Source: Azonexus hydrophilus
GTDB taxonomy: Bacteria; Pseudomonadota; Gammaproteobacteria; Burkholderiales; Rhodocyclaceae
DNA: 64,000 nt
Reading direction: 5' to 3'
Assembly (NCBI RefSeq): GCF_001956855.1
Contig: NZ_MTHD01000001.1
Coordinates: 620,001 to 684,000, forward strand
In this document: in pieces, positions 7,450-16,097 of the stretch
Layout of the letters: each line of letters opens with the position of its first letter
How positions within the stretch are numbered: position 1 is the stretch's first letter
The notes under the pieces: generated by a model
Database searches by the model: none
What the model was told of the DNA's origin: nothing
Seen by the model: only the letters and a program-made list of their open reading frames with translations
Program-made: the position numbers and the translations under genes

Positions 7450-8298
7450 ATGAGCAATGCCGTCACCTTCAAGGTTCTCGAGGATATCGCCAAGGATTTG
7501 TCCGGCGACGAGATCACCTTTCCGACCTTTCTCGACATCACCTTCCAGGTGCGGACGGCACTGAAGGATCCGAATCTCAACGTCGACCAGCTGGCCAAGC
7601 TGGTCGGCGCCGAGCCGCTGATGAGTACCAAGATCATCCGCATGGCCAATTCGGTGGCGCTCAATCCGTCCGGTCGCGAGATCGCCGATGTCAAGAATGG
7701 CATCATCCGCGTCGGCATGGAGGCGGTGCGGACGGTGTCCTTTGCCGTGGCCATGGAGCAGTTGCTCAAGTCGAAGCAGATGCAGCCGTTCGAGGGTATT
7801 TCCAGACGCCTGTGGGAGCACACGGCGCACGTTGCCGCGCTGGCCCGCGTCCTGGCCCGCAAGATCGCCCGGATCAACGGTGACGAGGCGATGTTCACAG
7901 GGCTGGTGCACGATATCGGCGTGTTCTACCTGATGTCGCGCGCCGCGGGGTTCCCCGAGCTGGTTGCCGACAAGGCTGAACTGCATGCGCTGCTGGTCGG
8001 CTGGCACGACAATATCGGCCATGCGCTGCTGTCGGCACTGGGTTCGCCGGAATCGGTGCTGCTTGCCGTGCAGGAGCATGAGACCGACCGCGAGATCAAG
8101 GAAATCAAGACGCTGTCGGACGTCCTCTACGTGGCCAACAAGATTGCCAACCGGACGGCCAGCTGGCGTGATCCGGAATTCGATGGCGCTGTCGATACCT
8201 CGATGCTCGACAGCCTGTTCGATGCTGAAACCCTGGCCGGGATCGTCGACGAATCGGAAGAGGAAGTGGCTTCGCTGAAGACGGCGCTCGGCGGCTGA
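7450..8298 (+). CDS. HDOD-domain protein
   Basis: The 282-residue protein is essentially one HDOD domain, a degenerate HD-type module found in bacterial signalling proteins that usually lacks phosphodiesterase activity. Recognisable parts are the FPTFLDITFQVRTAL and VDQLAKLVGAEPLMSTKIIRMANS opening helices and the GLVHDIGVFYL segment, where the HD pair survives at residues around 155-156. GAGGT before the ATG supplies a ribosome site. No receiver or GGDEF domain is attached. The role is probably regulatory (motility, competence or c-di-GMP related in relatives). It is the first gene of the high-G+C chromosomal part. Confidence 0.85.
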   Translation: MSNAVTFKVLEDIAKDLSGDEITFPTFLDITFQVRTALKDPNLNVDQLAKLVGAEPLMSTKIIRMANSVALNPSGREIADVKNGIIRVGMEAVRTVSFAVAMEQLLKSKQMQPFEGISRRLWEHTAHVAALARVLARKIARINGDEAMFTGLVHDIGVFYLMSRAAGFPELVADKAELHALLVGWHDNIGHALLSALGSPESVLLAVQEHETDREIKEIKTLSDVLYVANKIANRTASWRDPEFDGAVDTSMLDSLFDAETLAGIVDESEEEVASLKTALGG

Positions 8299-8416
8299 CG
8301 GGGGGCGCTGGCGGCTTCGCGCCGCGCAACGGCGGATTCCATAGGTGATTTCCGTAATTGGCTGATGACGGCTGGCATGGATAATTGACCTGTCATTTAT
8401 CCATCCGGCCGTTTTT

Positions 8417-8430
8417 TGCGGTCGACCGCC
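8417..8430. repeat. GTCGAC-centred palindrome (near-complete copy)
   Basis: The sequence TGCGGTCGACCGCC, with a 12-bp perfect dyad GCGGTCGACCGC, lies 36 bp before the ATG of the binding-protein gene. It is one of eight copies of the CGGTCGACCG core in the window. Confidence 0.7.
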
Positions 8431-8465
8431 TGAAAAGCGGGAAAACCACAATTCACGAAAATCCC

Positions 8466-9590
8466 ATGGCTGCTTTTTCCCGCACCGTGCGCAGCATTGC
8501 CGCGCTGTTTTTCCTGTTCTCCGGTCAGCAGGTTCTTGCCGCCCGGGATCTGCTGGTCGTCCAGGTCGCGCCGCTGAGCGGGCCGCAAGGCGTCACCGGC
8601 CGCGCCATCGGCGCCGGTGCCCGGCTCTACTTCGATCACATCAACGCCAGCGGCGGCGTCAACGGCACACCGATCCGTTTCGTCAGCCGCGACGACGGCC
8701 AGAATCCGGAAACCACCGTCCGTCTCGTCCGCGAAAGCCTGGAGCGCGAGGCGCCGGTGGCCTTTGTCGGCAGCGTCGGTACCAACAACGTCGAAGCACT
8801 GGTTCGCGACGGCAGCCTGGCGCGCAGCGGCACCCCGCTGGTCGGCGCCGTCTCCGGCGCCAGTTCGGTGACCGGCAAGCCGTCGATCTTCATCGTCAAG
8901 GCCGGCTACCGTGCCGAGATCGGGCGTCTCTTCCAGCAACTCGGCCAGATCGGACAGAAGCGCGTCGGCCTGGTTTTCCAGAAGGATGCGCTGGGCGACG
9001 ACGTGCTCGCCGGTGCCGATGCCGAGGCCGGCAAGTGGGGCATCGAGCTGGTTGCCCGTGCTGGTTACGAGCGTAATTCGACCAAGGTCGAGGCTGCCGT
9101 CGAGGCAATGCTGAAGGCCAACCCGGCGTCGATCTTCCTCGGCGCGACGACGCTGGCGGCGGTTGAGTTCGTTCGCCAGTACCGGGAGCGCGGCGGTTTT
9201 GCAACGATCTACGGTCTCTCGATCATCGATTCACAGGTCTTGCTCGACAAGCTGGGGCCAGACGTTGCCCGTGGTTTTGCCTTCTCGGTGGTCGTTCCGC
9301 CGGAGAGCAAGGCGGTGTTGCCGCTGGTTCGCGAGTACGCAAAGCTGAAGGCGCAGGGCAGGCATCCCGACCTCGGCGCCCGTTCGATGGAGGGCTTCAT
9401 AGCCGCCAAGGCGCTGGTCACCGCGTTGCGCAAGGGTGCTGCCAGTGGTCCCGAAGCCGGCAAGGCGGTGGCTGCCATCCGCAAGCTCGACCTGGGCGGC
9501 TACAGCCTCGATTTCTCGGCGGCCGATCGCACCGGTTCGACCTACGTCGATTTCGCGATGCTTGGTCGCGGCGGCCAGATCGTCCAGTAG
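8466..9590 (+). CDS. ABC transporter periplasmic substrate-binding protein (branched-chain amino acid type)
   Basis: This 374-residue protein starts with a signal peptide (AAFSRTVRSIAALFFLFSGQ, cleavage after QVLAA) and continues with a type I periplasmic binding fold: LLVVQVAPLSGPQGVTGRAIGAGARLYFDHINASGG is the usual opening of the LivK family (Peripla_BP_6), which bind amino acids, amides or aromatic acids. No ATPase or permease gene is adjacent, so it either serves a transporter elsewhere or acts as a ligand sensor. The ATG at 8466 is preferred because it gives a proper signal peptide; an in-frame extension to 8385 would spoil it. The ligand cannot be predicted. Confidence 0.85.
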   Translation: MAAFSRTVRSIAALFFLFSGQQVLAARDLLVVQVAPLSGPQGVTGRAIGAGARLYFDHINASGGVNGTPIRFVSRDDGQNPETTVRLVRESLEREAPVAFVGSVGTNNVEALVRDGSLARSGTPLVGAVSGASSVTGKPSIFIVKAGYRAEIGRLFQQLGQIGQKRVGLVFQKDALGDDVLAGADAEAGKWGIELVARAGYERNSTKVEAAVEAMLKANPASIFLGATTLAAVEFVRQYRERGGFATIYGLSIIDSQVLLDKLGPDVARGFAFSVVVPPESKAVLPLVREYAKLKAQGRHPDLGARSMEGFIAAKALVTALRKGAASGPEAGKAVAAIRKLDLGGYSLDFSAADRTGSTYVDFAMLGRGGQIVQ

Positions 9591-9596
9591 GCCGGA

Positions 9597-10085
9597 CTAC
9601 AGCCGGCGGATCTTTTCCAGCAGTGCCGTCGTTGATTTGTGGTGGATGAACGGGATCGAGTGCACCGTCCCGCCCCAGCCGCGCACTTCGGCGCAGCCGA
9701 CGATCTTGTCCACCGGCCAGTCGCCGCCCTTGACCAGCACTTCCGGGCGGCAGTCGAGGATGCGCTGCAAGGGTGTGTCCTCGTCGAACCAGGTCACCAG
9801 TGCCACGCACTCCAGTGCCGCCATGACTGCCAGGCGGTCGGCCAGCGCATTGACCGGGCGATCGTCGCCTTTGCCCAGACGCTTCACCGAGGCGTCGCTG
9901 TTCAGCGCCACCACCAGGCTCGTGCCGAGTGCGGCTGCCTGCGCCAGATAGGTCACGTGGCCGCGGTGCAGGATGTCGAAACAGCCGTTGGTGAAGACCA
10001 GCGGCCGCGCCAGTGCGGCGGTTCTTGCGGTCAACTGGTCGGGCGGGCAGATTTTGGCTTCGAATGCGGGGGCGAGGTAGTTCAT
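9597..10085 (-). CDS. rfaE2: D-glycero-beta-D-manno-heptose 1-phosphate adenylyltransferase
   Basis: The 162-residue protein is the stand-alone nucleotidyltransferase half of HldE. It has the FTNGCFDILHRGHVTYL motif (HxGH of the cytidylyltransferase superfamily), VALNSDASVKRLGKGDDRPVN and the LVKGGDW segment. It transfers AMP to heptose 1-phosphate to make ADP-heptose for the lipopolysaccharide inner core. The kinase half (hldE1/rfaE1) is not in this window. The start at MNYLAPAFEAK matches family length. It is convergent with the binding-protein gene, 6 bp apart. Confidence 0.92.
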   Translation of the reverse strand: MNYLAPAFEAKICPPDQLTARTAALARPLVFTNGCFDILHRGHVTYLAQAAALGTSLVVALNSDASVKRLGKGDDRPVNALADRLAVMAALECVALVTWFDEDTPLQRILDCRPEVLVKGGDWPVDKIVGCAEVRGWGGTVHSIPFIHHKSTTALLEKIRRL

Positions 10086-10125
10086 GGTCGGTCGGTCGTG
10101 GTGTACGGCCGGCATTGTAGCGCGC

Positions 10126-12723
10126 TCAATGCATCGGCAAGACCAGTCGCGGCGTGCTCTCCTCGGCCGGGCAGCGGCAGCCGATGCGCTTGCACAGCCG
10201 GTCGACACCCAGGATGGAGAGCATGCTGTGCCGGTCGCCGGCCCGGCGCATGCCTTCGACGACGCCGATGGTCAGGGCGTCGCCAGCCGCCGCCATGTGG
10301 CTGACCGGCTGGATTTCCTCGCGGGCCACTTCGGGAATTTCGCCCAGTTCATCGACCAGCAGTCCCAGGCAGGTCTTGCCATGCGTACGGACGACGACGA
10401 TCTGCCGTGCCCGTTCCGGCATCGCGGCGCCCGGCGTCAGGATGCGTTCAAGGTGAAGCACAGAAATCAGGTTGCCGCGGTACATCTTGACGCCGGCGAT
10501 CAGGTCGCTCTTGCCGCCGAAGACCGGTGTCAGGTCGTCGGTATCGATGGCTTCGATGACATCGCCTGCGGGAATGCCCAGCCATTGCCGGCCGATGTAG
10601 AAGGTCGCGATTTCCAGCACGTCGTTGCCGGTGCCGACCCGACGGGCTCGCCCCTGGACGGAGGCTTTGGCCTTCTTCTGTCCGTCTTCCCCGACGCCGG
10701 CGATGCTGCCCAGCGGGAAGGCCGATAGCGACAGAATGTCGTCGACCTGGCCATCGCTGGTCTTGTACTCCCGGTAGCCGGCGGATTGGGCGGTACCCAG
10801 TGCGTAGTAGCTGCCGTCCAGCGCAACGATGTCGGAATTGCGGCCGCCCCGGCCGAGCTTGCGCTGCATTTCACCGAGGGGAAAGGTGCTGTTTGCCGGA
10901 TAGCGCACATCGGTGCTGGCCAGGACCTTGCCGTCGCGGTGCACGAACAGTGCAAAGGCGCCGTCAGCCGGGTCGCCGGCAGCATCGCGCGGCAGCGCGT
11001 CGTGCAGCATGGCCGAAAATTGCGGTTGGCCGTCAAAGACGATGCCGATGCCACCGACGACCTTGCTGCCGTCCGGAGCACGTACGGCGGCACTGTAGAT
11101 ATAGGTCGGCTGGTTGTCATACAGCGGGCTCGGCACGAATTGCGAAAATACATAGCCCTGCGATGAGCCGATGGCCAGGCAGCGGCCGACCCACTCTTCG
11201 CTCAGGCGGGTGCCGCGCAAGCCGTCGCTGTCCGGATTGGAGACGGCGATCACCTGGCCCTGGGCGTTGAACAGGATCAGGTTGCTGTAAACGGTGTACA
11301 GGCCGTTGATGTAACGCAGTATCTCGCCACAGCGTACGGCATCTTCCGGGGATACCGGGGCGTGCGCCAGGACGCGCCGAAAGGTGGCATTGAGCGCCCA
11401 CCAGCGGCAGTCGTTGGCACGTTCATACAGGTTGCGGTCCATGACGTCGATGGCAAAGGCTGCCCGCGAGATGCCATTTTCCAGCAAGGCGGCAACGACG
11501 GTTTCGTGCAGATTGCCGATCGACTGCTCGAAAATCGCCTGGGTTTTGCGCCCGGTATTGGAAATCTCCCACAGTAGGGTCTTGGCAAACGCCGCATTGC
11601 CCTGGCTGCTGGCTTCGACCTGGCGAACCGAGCCGTTCCATACCGAGCGATTGAGGTCTTCCTGGATGCCTTCGGCTTGCTCCGGAATCATCCGCAGTTC
11701 GTCCGAAAACAGCGTCGGGTGATGGGTTACGGCATCCAGTGCCTGGCGGTTGATATGCTGCAACAGGCGGGTTTCGTTGCGTTCGAAGGCGAATTCCAGC
11801 GGCGCCAGTGCCAGCCCGAGCCAGCCCGGACCGGGGTAGCCCTGGTAGGCATGGGCGGCGCAGGTAAAGGCCAGGTATTCGCGGCCGGCGAGCCGGATGA
11901 CCTCGCCGCCGGCCGTCAGCAGTTGCCGGTCCAGCCGGGTGCCGACCGGTAACTGGATGACGGAAGCGCTGGCGACGACCAGCCCGCTCGCATCCAGTGT
12001 TGCCAGCAGCGTGAAGTCACCGTCATTGAGCAGGTTGGCGAAGATGCCCTGCATTTCGTCTTCCAGGCGGAAGACCAATGCCAGCACACCAAGACAGCGA
12101 CCTTCGGCATTTTCAACACGGTAGGCGTAGAGCAGGTGTTTGCCGGGGGGCAGGAAATCCGCCGGGCCAAAGTACTCGACGTAGCAGGCCGAGGTCGAAC
12201 AGGCTTCGTCGATCAGCGGGTGCCTGCTGGCGCTCGCCGGATGTTCGGTGAGGCGGGCGCGGATGCTGCCGTCGGCGGCAAACAGGACGATGTCCGAATA
12301 GACCGTGTATTTGTCGACATATTCGCGAAAACGCGCCTGCAGGGCGTCTGCCGGGGCGTCGCTGGCGAGCAGGAATTCGCGGATGTCGTCGTCGGCGGAG
12401 AGGAAACCGATGTCGGCGGTGCGCTCGAACAGGTTGCGCACGAGTATGTCGATACTGGTCTGGGCCTTGGCCCGCAGGTCGGCGACGGCCTTGTGCCGGG
12501 TTTCCCGGCCGAGGTGGTTGAGCAGGTCGCCGGTCAGTTGCTGGAAGGCTTCGCGGGTACCGGCCATTTCGGTCGCGGCACCGGTCAACTGGCCGAGCAG
12601 GCCGAGGGTGTCCCAGGTGACCTGCAGTTTGCCAAGCACTTCACGGTAATCCTCGACGCCTTGCATGTGGCGGATGATGCCGTTCAGCGTTTCATCGATT
12701 TCGATGCCCTTGTAGATCGTCAT
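10126..12723 (-). CDS. Large sensor protein with duplicated cache-like region and C-terminal CheW domain
   Basis: The 865-residue protein has two similar halves of about 300 residues, each with an FE-R-x-A-D/N-helix, a 'YTVYSDIVLFAADGSI / YTVYSNLILFNAQGQV' block and a G-x-V-LV segment. This suggests duplicated cache/PAS-like ligand-binding folds. The last 150 residues (VLEIATFYIGRQWLGIPAGDVIEAID to LGLLVDELGEIPEV) are a CheW domain, which couples receptors to CheA. No signal peptide or membrane helix is visible, so it is probably cytoplasmic. The start at 12723 is the MTIYKGIEIDE start; the frame continues upstream without protein character. It may feed a chemotaxis-type pathway encoded elsewhere. 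Confidence 0.8.
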   Translation of the reverse strand: MTIYKGIEIDETLNGIIRHMQGVEDYREVLGKLQVTWDTLGLLGQLTGAATEMAGTREAFQQLTGDLLNHLGRETRHKAVADLRAKAQTSIDILVRNLFERTADIGFLSADDDIREFLLASDAPADALQARFREYVDKYTVYSDIVLFAADGSIRARLTEHPASASRHPLIDEACSTSACYVEYFGPADFLPPGKHLLYAYRVENAEGRCLGVLALVFRLEDEMQGIFANLLNDGDFTLLATLDASGLVVASASVIQLPVGTRLDRQLLTAGGEVIRLAGREYLAFTCAAHAYQGYPGPGWLGLALAPLEFAFERNETRLLQHINRQALDAVTHHPTLFSDELRMIPEQAEGIQEDLNRSVWNGSVRQVEASSQGNAAFAKTLLWEISNTGRKTQAIFEQSIGNLHETVVAALLENGISRAAFAIDVMDRNLYERANDCRWWALNATFRRVLAHAPVSPEDAVRCGEILRYINGLYTVYSNLILFNAQGQVIAVSNPDSDGLRGTRLSEEWVGRCLAIGSSQGYVFSQFVPSPLYDNQPTYIYSAAVRAPDGSKVVGGIGIVFDGQPQFSAMLHDALPRDAAGDPADGAFALFVHRDGKVLASTDVRYPANSTFPLGEMQRKLGRGGRNSDIVALDGSYYALGTAQSAGYREYKTSDGQVDDILSLSAFPLGSIAGVGEDGQKKAKASVQGRARRVGTGNDVLEIATFYIGRQWLGIPAGDVIEAIDTDDLTPVFGGKSDLIAGVKMYRGNLISVLHLERILTPGAAMPERARQIVVVRTHGKTCLGLLVDELGEIPEVAREEIQPVSHMAAAGDALTIGVVEGMRRAGDRHSMLSILGVDRLCKRIGCRCPAEESTPRLVLPMH

Positions 12724-12849
12724 TGTTTGCCTCCGGTTTCTCGATTTTCGAGCGGTCTGCGCCGTTTTTGTTGAACGGGCTATGGAAGCAATAAATGCGC
12801 CGAAATGACGAAACCATGCTGGCAGCGGGTTTTCGCGAAATGCCTGCGT

Positions 12850-12887
12850 GGCTTGTCGGTTTCTTGACGTATCAAAACCGACAAGCC
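12850..12887 (-). terminator. Hairpin downstream of the MerR/cobalamin regulator gene
   Basis: A 13-bp perfect stem, GGCTTGTCGGTTT at 12850-12862 and its complement at 12875-12887, with a 12-base loop lies 21 bases past the regulator stop. There is no strong T-run after it, so it could be a weak terminator or a processed hairpin. Confidence 0.5.
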
Positions 12888-12908
12888 GGCGACGCGTGCA
12901 GCGGCAGC

Positions 12909-13817
12909 TTACGGGTGCTGGCGATGCCAGTCGGCCAGCGTGCTCACGGCGTCGTCCAGCGTGTGCAGCAGTTCGACACCGGCCATCGCCGGGGTGCGCT
13001 GGACGCCGGCGCCGCCGGCCCATAGCGCCATGCTGGCCGGCAACAGCCCGCGCAACTGTTGCAGCAGACCAGGAATCGGACGGGCCGGGAAGGCGACGGA
13101 AAACGACAGCGCGACGATGTCGGCCTGGTGAGCAGCGGCGGCACGGGCGATTTCGAGCAGCGGCATCTGCGTGCCGAGTGGGATGCATTCGGCACCTTCG
13201 AGGGCAAACAGGGCTTCGACCATCAGCAGGCCGAGCACATGCTGCTCTTCGGGAACGCTGGTCAGGATGATGCGCGGCCGGCGCTTGCCGCCGGGGAGTG
13301 CGGCGATGCTCTGGCGCAGCACGCGTTTGGTCAGTTCGGTGAACAGGTGTTCCTCGAAGACTTCAATGTTGCCGCTTTCCCAGGCCTGGCCGACGCGCCA
13401 GGTGATCGGTGCGACCGTGTCCTGGACAAAACGCTGCAGGCCCTGGCGGGCGATACGTTGCTGCATGGCCTGGGTGTAGCCGCCGGCGTCGTGCTGGCGA
13501 ATCAGGTCGAGCAGTTCCTCCAGTTCGCTGGCGTCGTTCGCCGGCGGCAGAACTTCCGCGAGCCGGTTCCGTCTCGGCGCCAGCGCATTGAGTTCCTCGA
13601 GCGGTGCCGCAATCAGCTTGCCGGGGCGATGTCCCTGATCCATCAGGCGTTTGATCAGGCGCAGGCGATCGACCTGGTCGGCGCTGTAGACCCGTTCGCC
13701 GCAGGCATCGCGTTCCGGCAGGGGGAAGCCGTAGCGGCGTTCCCAGACCCGCAGTACGTCCTTGGACAGGCCGGTATCGCGTTCGACGGCAGCAATGTTG
13801 AAATTGGCAGTATTCAT
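12909..13817 (-). CDS. litR: MerR-type regulator with cobalamin-binding domain (LitR/CarH photoreceptor type)
   Basis: The 302-residue protein has an N-terminal MerR winged helix (FNIAAVERDTGLSKDVLRVWERRYGFPLPER), then a helical bundle with Trp146-x9-Glu156-His157, exactly the W-x9-EH motif that covers the upper face of adenosylcobalamin in CarH. Residues 191-196 (EQHVLG) match the E/D-x-H-x-x-G motif whose histidine ligates cobalt from below. In CarH/LitR proteins the dark tetramer represses and light breaks it. I infer the same here. The gene diverges from folE2 and its photo-oxidative-stress-like operon, and a 15-bp dyad lies between the two promoters. The ATG at 13817 is chosen over an upstream in-frame start without MerR homology. 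Confidence 0.88.
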   Translation of the reverse strand: MNTANFNIAAVERDTGLSKDVLRVWERRYGFPLPERDACGERVYSADQVDRLRLIKRLMDQGHRPGKLIAAPLEELNALAPRRNRLAEVLPPANDASELEELLDLIRQHDAGGYTQAMQQRIARQGLQRFVQDTVAPITWRVGQAWESGNIEVFEEHLFTELTKRVLRQSIAALPGGKRRPRIILTSVPEEQHVLGLLMVEALFALEGAECIPLGTQMPLLEIARAAAAHQADIVALSFSVAFPARPIPGLLQQLRGLLPASMALWAGGAGVQRTPAMAGVELLHTLDDAVSTLADWHRQHP

Positions 13818-13819
13818 TA

Positions 13820-13834
13820 TTTGTCCTGAACAAA
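13820..13834. promoter_or_regulatory. Second, imperfect copy of the regulator dyad
   Basis: TTTGTCCTGAACAAA has the same arms as the dyad at 13894-13908 with one mismatch, and starts 3 bp before the regulator ATG. It could act as an auxiliary operator on the litR-like gene. Confidence 0.5.
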
Positions 13835-13848
13835 AGCTAGACAAAGCG

Positions 13849-13908
13849 TTGACAAGTGGATCGTTGGTCGCTATCTTACGAACAAGTGCTTTGTTTGTCC
13901 AGGACAAA
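13849..13908. promoter_or_regulatory. Divergent overlapping promoters with a TTTGTCC-N-GGACAAA operator
   Basis: Rightward, TTGACA (13849-13854) and TATCTT (13872-13877) are 17 bp apart and should drive folE2. Leftward, TGGACA and TAAGAT, also 17 bp apart and sharing the same -10 bases, should drive the MerR-type gene. A perfect 15-bp palindrome, TTTGTCCAGGACAAA at 13894-13908, covers the leftward -35 and the first transcribed bases of the rightward transcript. A protein bound there would block both. Promoter strength and regulator identity are inferred. Confidence 0.65.
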
Positions 13909-13969
13909 TAAGCTAGTTGTCTAGCCTTGGTTATGCATCACCCCTCACCCTGACCTGACGGAGAAAAAC

Positions 13970-14770
13970 ATGAACGCCCCTGAAAAGATTTTCCTGCCCG
14001 ATGTCCAGTCGACCGCAGATCATCGCCTGCTGGCGATCCACAACGTCGGCGTCAAGGGGTTGCGCTACCCGATGCAGTTGCAGGCGGCCGATGGCGAAAC
14101 GATCTCCACCGTGGCCACGCTGGCAATGAGCGTCGGCTTGCCGGCCGACGTCAAGGGCACGCACATGTCGCGCTTTGTTGAACTGCTCGAAGCCCGGCGC
14201 GGTGTGCTGAGCCAGGACGGCCTGTTCCGCATGCTTGAGGAAATGCTGCTGCGTCTCGACGCTTTCAGCGGCCGCATCGAAATGGCATTTCCCTACTTCA
14301 TCCGCAAGGCCGCGCCGGTGTCCGGTGTCGAAAGCCTGCTTGACTACGATGCAGTGCTGATCATCGACAAGCAGGAAGGGCGCTATCCGACGCTGACCAT
14401 GCGCGTGACCGCACCGGTGACCAGCCTGTGTCCGTGCTCGAAGAAGATTTCCGATTACGGTGCGCACAACCAGCGTTCGCACATCACGCTCGAAGCCACG
14501 CTGCGCTCGTTGATGAGCATCGAAGAACTGGTGCGCATCGCCGAGGAAGAGGCTTCCTGTGAGGTCTTCGGCCTGCTCAAGCGGCCGGACGAAAAGTGGG
14601 TGACCGAGCGCGCTTACGACAATCCGAAATTCGTCGAGGATCTGGTGCGCGATATCGCCCTGCGCCTGATGAAGGAAACGCGGATCAAGCACTGGAAGGT
14701 GGCTTCGGAAAATTTCGAGTCGATCCACAACCATTCCGCCTACGCCGAACTCTACGGCAGCAACGCCTGA
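13970..14770 (+). CDS. folE2: GTP cyclohydrolase FolE2 (type IB)
   Basis: The 266-residue protein matches the COG1469/FolE2 family: [12 protein letters not shown] at 62-73, [21 protein letters not shown] with the catalytic-type Cys pair 154/156, and a C-terminal [16 protein letters not shown]. It converts GTP to dihydroneopterin triphosphate for folate synthesis, using metals other than zinc. Placed first in an operon under a predicted light-responsive regulator, it may raise folate supply under light or oxidative stress; folate is the antenna cofactor of many photolyases, though no photolyase gene is in this window. A purine-rich GGAGAAAAAC precedes the ATG. The next gene starts 9 bp downstream. 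Confidence 0.95.
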   Translation: MNAPEKIFLPDVQSTADHRLLAIHNVGVKGLRYPMQLQAADGETISTVATLAMSVGLPADVKGTHMSRFVELLEARRGVLSQDGLFRMLEEMLLRLDAFSGRIEMAFPYFIRKAAPVSGVESLLDYDAVLIIDKQEGRYPTLTMRVTAPVTSLCPCSKKISDYGAHNQRSHITLEATLRSLMSIEELVRIAEEEASCEVFGLLKRPDEKWVTERAYDNPKFVEDLVRDIALRLMKETRIKHWKVASENFESIHNHSAYAELYGSNA

Positions 14771-14779
14771 GGCCGGATC

Positions 14780-16093
14780 ATGGACAGGATGGAGCGCAAG
14801 CGCATCGCCGTCGTCGGTGCCGGTATTTCCGGGTTGGCCAGTGCCTGGCTGCTGAGCCGTCGCCATGACGTGACGCTGTTCGAGGCCGGGGCTTACCTCG
14901 GTGGCCACACGAATACGGTCGACGTCACGCTGGAGGGAAAAACGCATCCGGTCGATACCGGTTTCCTGGTCTTCAACGAAAAGACCTATCCCAACCTGAT
15001 CGCGATGTTTGCGCTGCTCGGCGTCGAATCGGTCGAAACCGAAATGTCCTTCGCCGTCAGCCTGCAGGATCCGGACCTCGAATGGGCTGGCAGCAATCTG
15101 GCCACCGTCTTCGGCCAGAAGCGCAACCTGTTGCGGCCGACGTTCTGGAAGATGCTGTCCGACATCCTGCGCTTCAACCGCGAGAGCAGCGAATGGTTGC
15201 TGACGAATCCGGAGCAGGACCGTTCGCTGCGCGATTTTCTTGAAGCGGGCGCTTACTCCACGGCTTTTGCCGACTGGTACCTGCTGCCGATGGCGGCCGC
15301 CATCTGGTCGTGTCCGACCGGCCAGATGCGCGACATGCCGCTCGCCACCTTCATCCGCTTCTGCCAGAACCACGGCCTGCTGCAGGTCTTCGACCGGCCG
15401 GCATGGCGCACCGTCAAGGGCGGCGGGCGCGAGTACGTGCGCAAGCTGGCCGGGCAACTCGACGACATCCGTCTGGCCTGTCCGGTGACTGCCGTCACCC
15501 ATGAAGGCAGTGGCCTGCGCGTCACGCATGCGCAGGGCAGCGAATATTTCGACCAGGTCGTGATGGCCTGTCACAGCGATCAGTCGCTGGCCATCCTCGG
15601 CCATGCCGCCAGCGATGCGCAGCGCGAAGTGCTGGCGGCGATCCGCTACCAGCCCAACCGCGCCGTGCTGCACACCGATCCGGCGCTGCTGCCGCGCCAG
15701 CAGAAGCTGTGGTCGGCGTGGAACTACTTTGCCGGCGAAGGCGACCCCGGCGAGCAGCCGGTCGGCGTCTCCTACCTGATCAACAAGTTGCAGCCGCTGC
15801 CTTTTACGACGCCGGTCGTCGTCACGCTGAATCCGGCCCGCGAACCTGATCCGGCCACCGTGCTCGCCGAATTCGATTACGCCCACCCGGTGTTCGACGC
15901 CGCAGCGATTGCCGCCCAGCAGCGTCTGGCCGATGTCCAGGGCGAGAACGGCATCTGGCTGGCCGGCGCCTGGGGCAGCTACGGTTTCCACGAGGACGGC
16001 CTGAAATCGGCGCTGCGGGTCGCCAACGGACTCGGTGTCCAGGCGCCGTGGCAGGGCGTGGCCGAACTGCTGCGCGAAACGGAAACGGCGTGA
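14780..16093 (+). CDS. FAD-dependent amine oxidase-like oxidoreductase
   Basis: The 437-residue protein begins with a dinucleotide-binding fold (RIAVVGAGISGLASAWLL, then the acidic FEAG end of strand 2) and GGHTNTV, typical of flavin-containing amine oxidases/desaturases that sit beside DUF1365 and CFA-synthase-like genes. In Rhodobacter and others this neighbour set belongs to the singlet-oxygen response and to synthesis or repair of modified membrane fatty acids. The true substrate is unproven, but a lipid-chain oxidation is plausible. It lies 9 bp after folE2 and 4 bp before the DUF1365 gene. GAGG stands upstream of the ATG. Confidence 0.88.
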   Translation: MDRMERKRIAVVGAGISGLASAWLLSRRHDVTLFEAGAYLGGHTNTVDVTLEGKTHPVDTGFLVFNEKTYPNLIAMFALLGVESVETEMSFAVSLQDPDLEWAGSNLATVFGQKRNLLRPTFWKMLSDILRFNRESSEWLLTNPEQDRSLRDFLEAGAYSTAFADWYLLPMAAAIWSCPTGQMRDMPLATFIRFCQNHGLLQVFDRPAWRTVKGGGREYVRKLAGQLDDIRLACPVTAVTHEGSGLRVTHAQGSEYFDQVVMACHSDQSLAILGHAASDAQREVLAAIRYQPNRAVLHTDPALLPRQQKLWSAWNYFAGEGDPGEQPVGVSYLINKLQPLPFTTPVVVTLNPAREPDPATVLAEFDYAHPVFDAAAIAAQQRLADVQGENGIWLAGAWGSYGFHEDGLKSALRVANGLGVQAPWQGVAELLRETETA

Positions 16094-16097
16094 GCAA

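Noticed and set aside
14913..14922. Single GGTCGACG sites and isolated TGCGGTC half sites counted as further palindrome copies
   Set aside because: These fit chance at this base composition or common Val-Asp/Arg codons; only copies with the full CGGTCGACCG core were counted.
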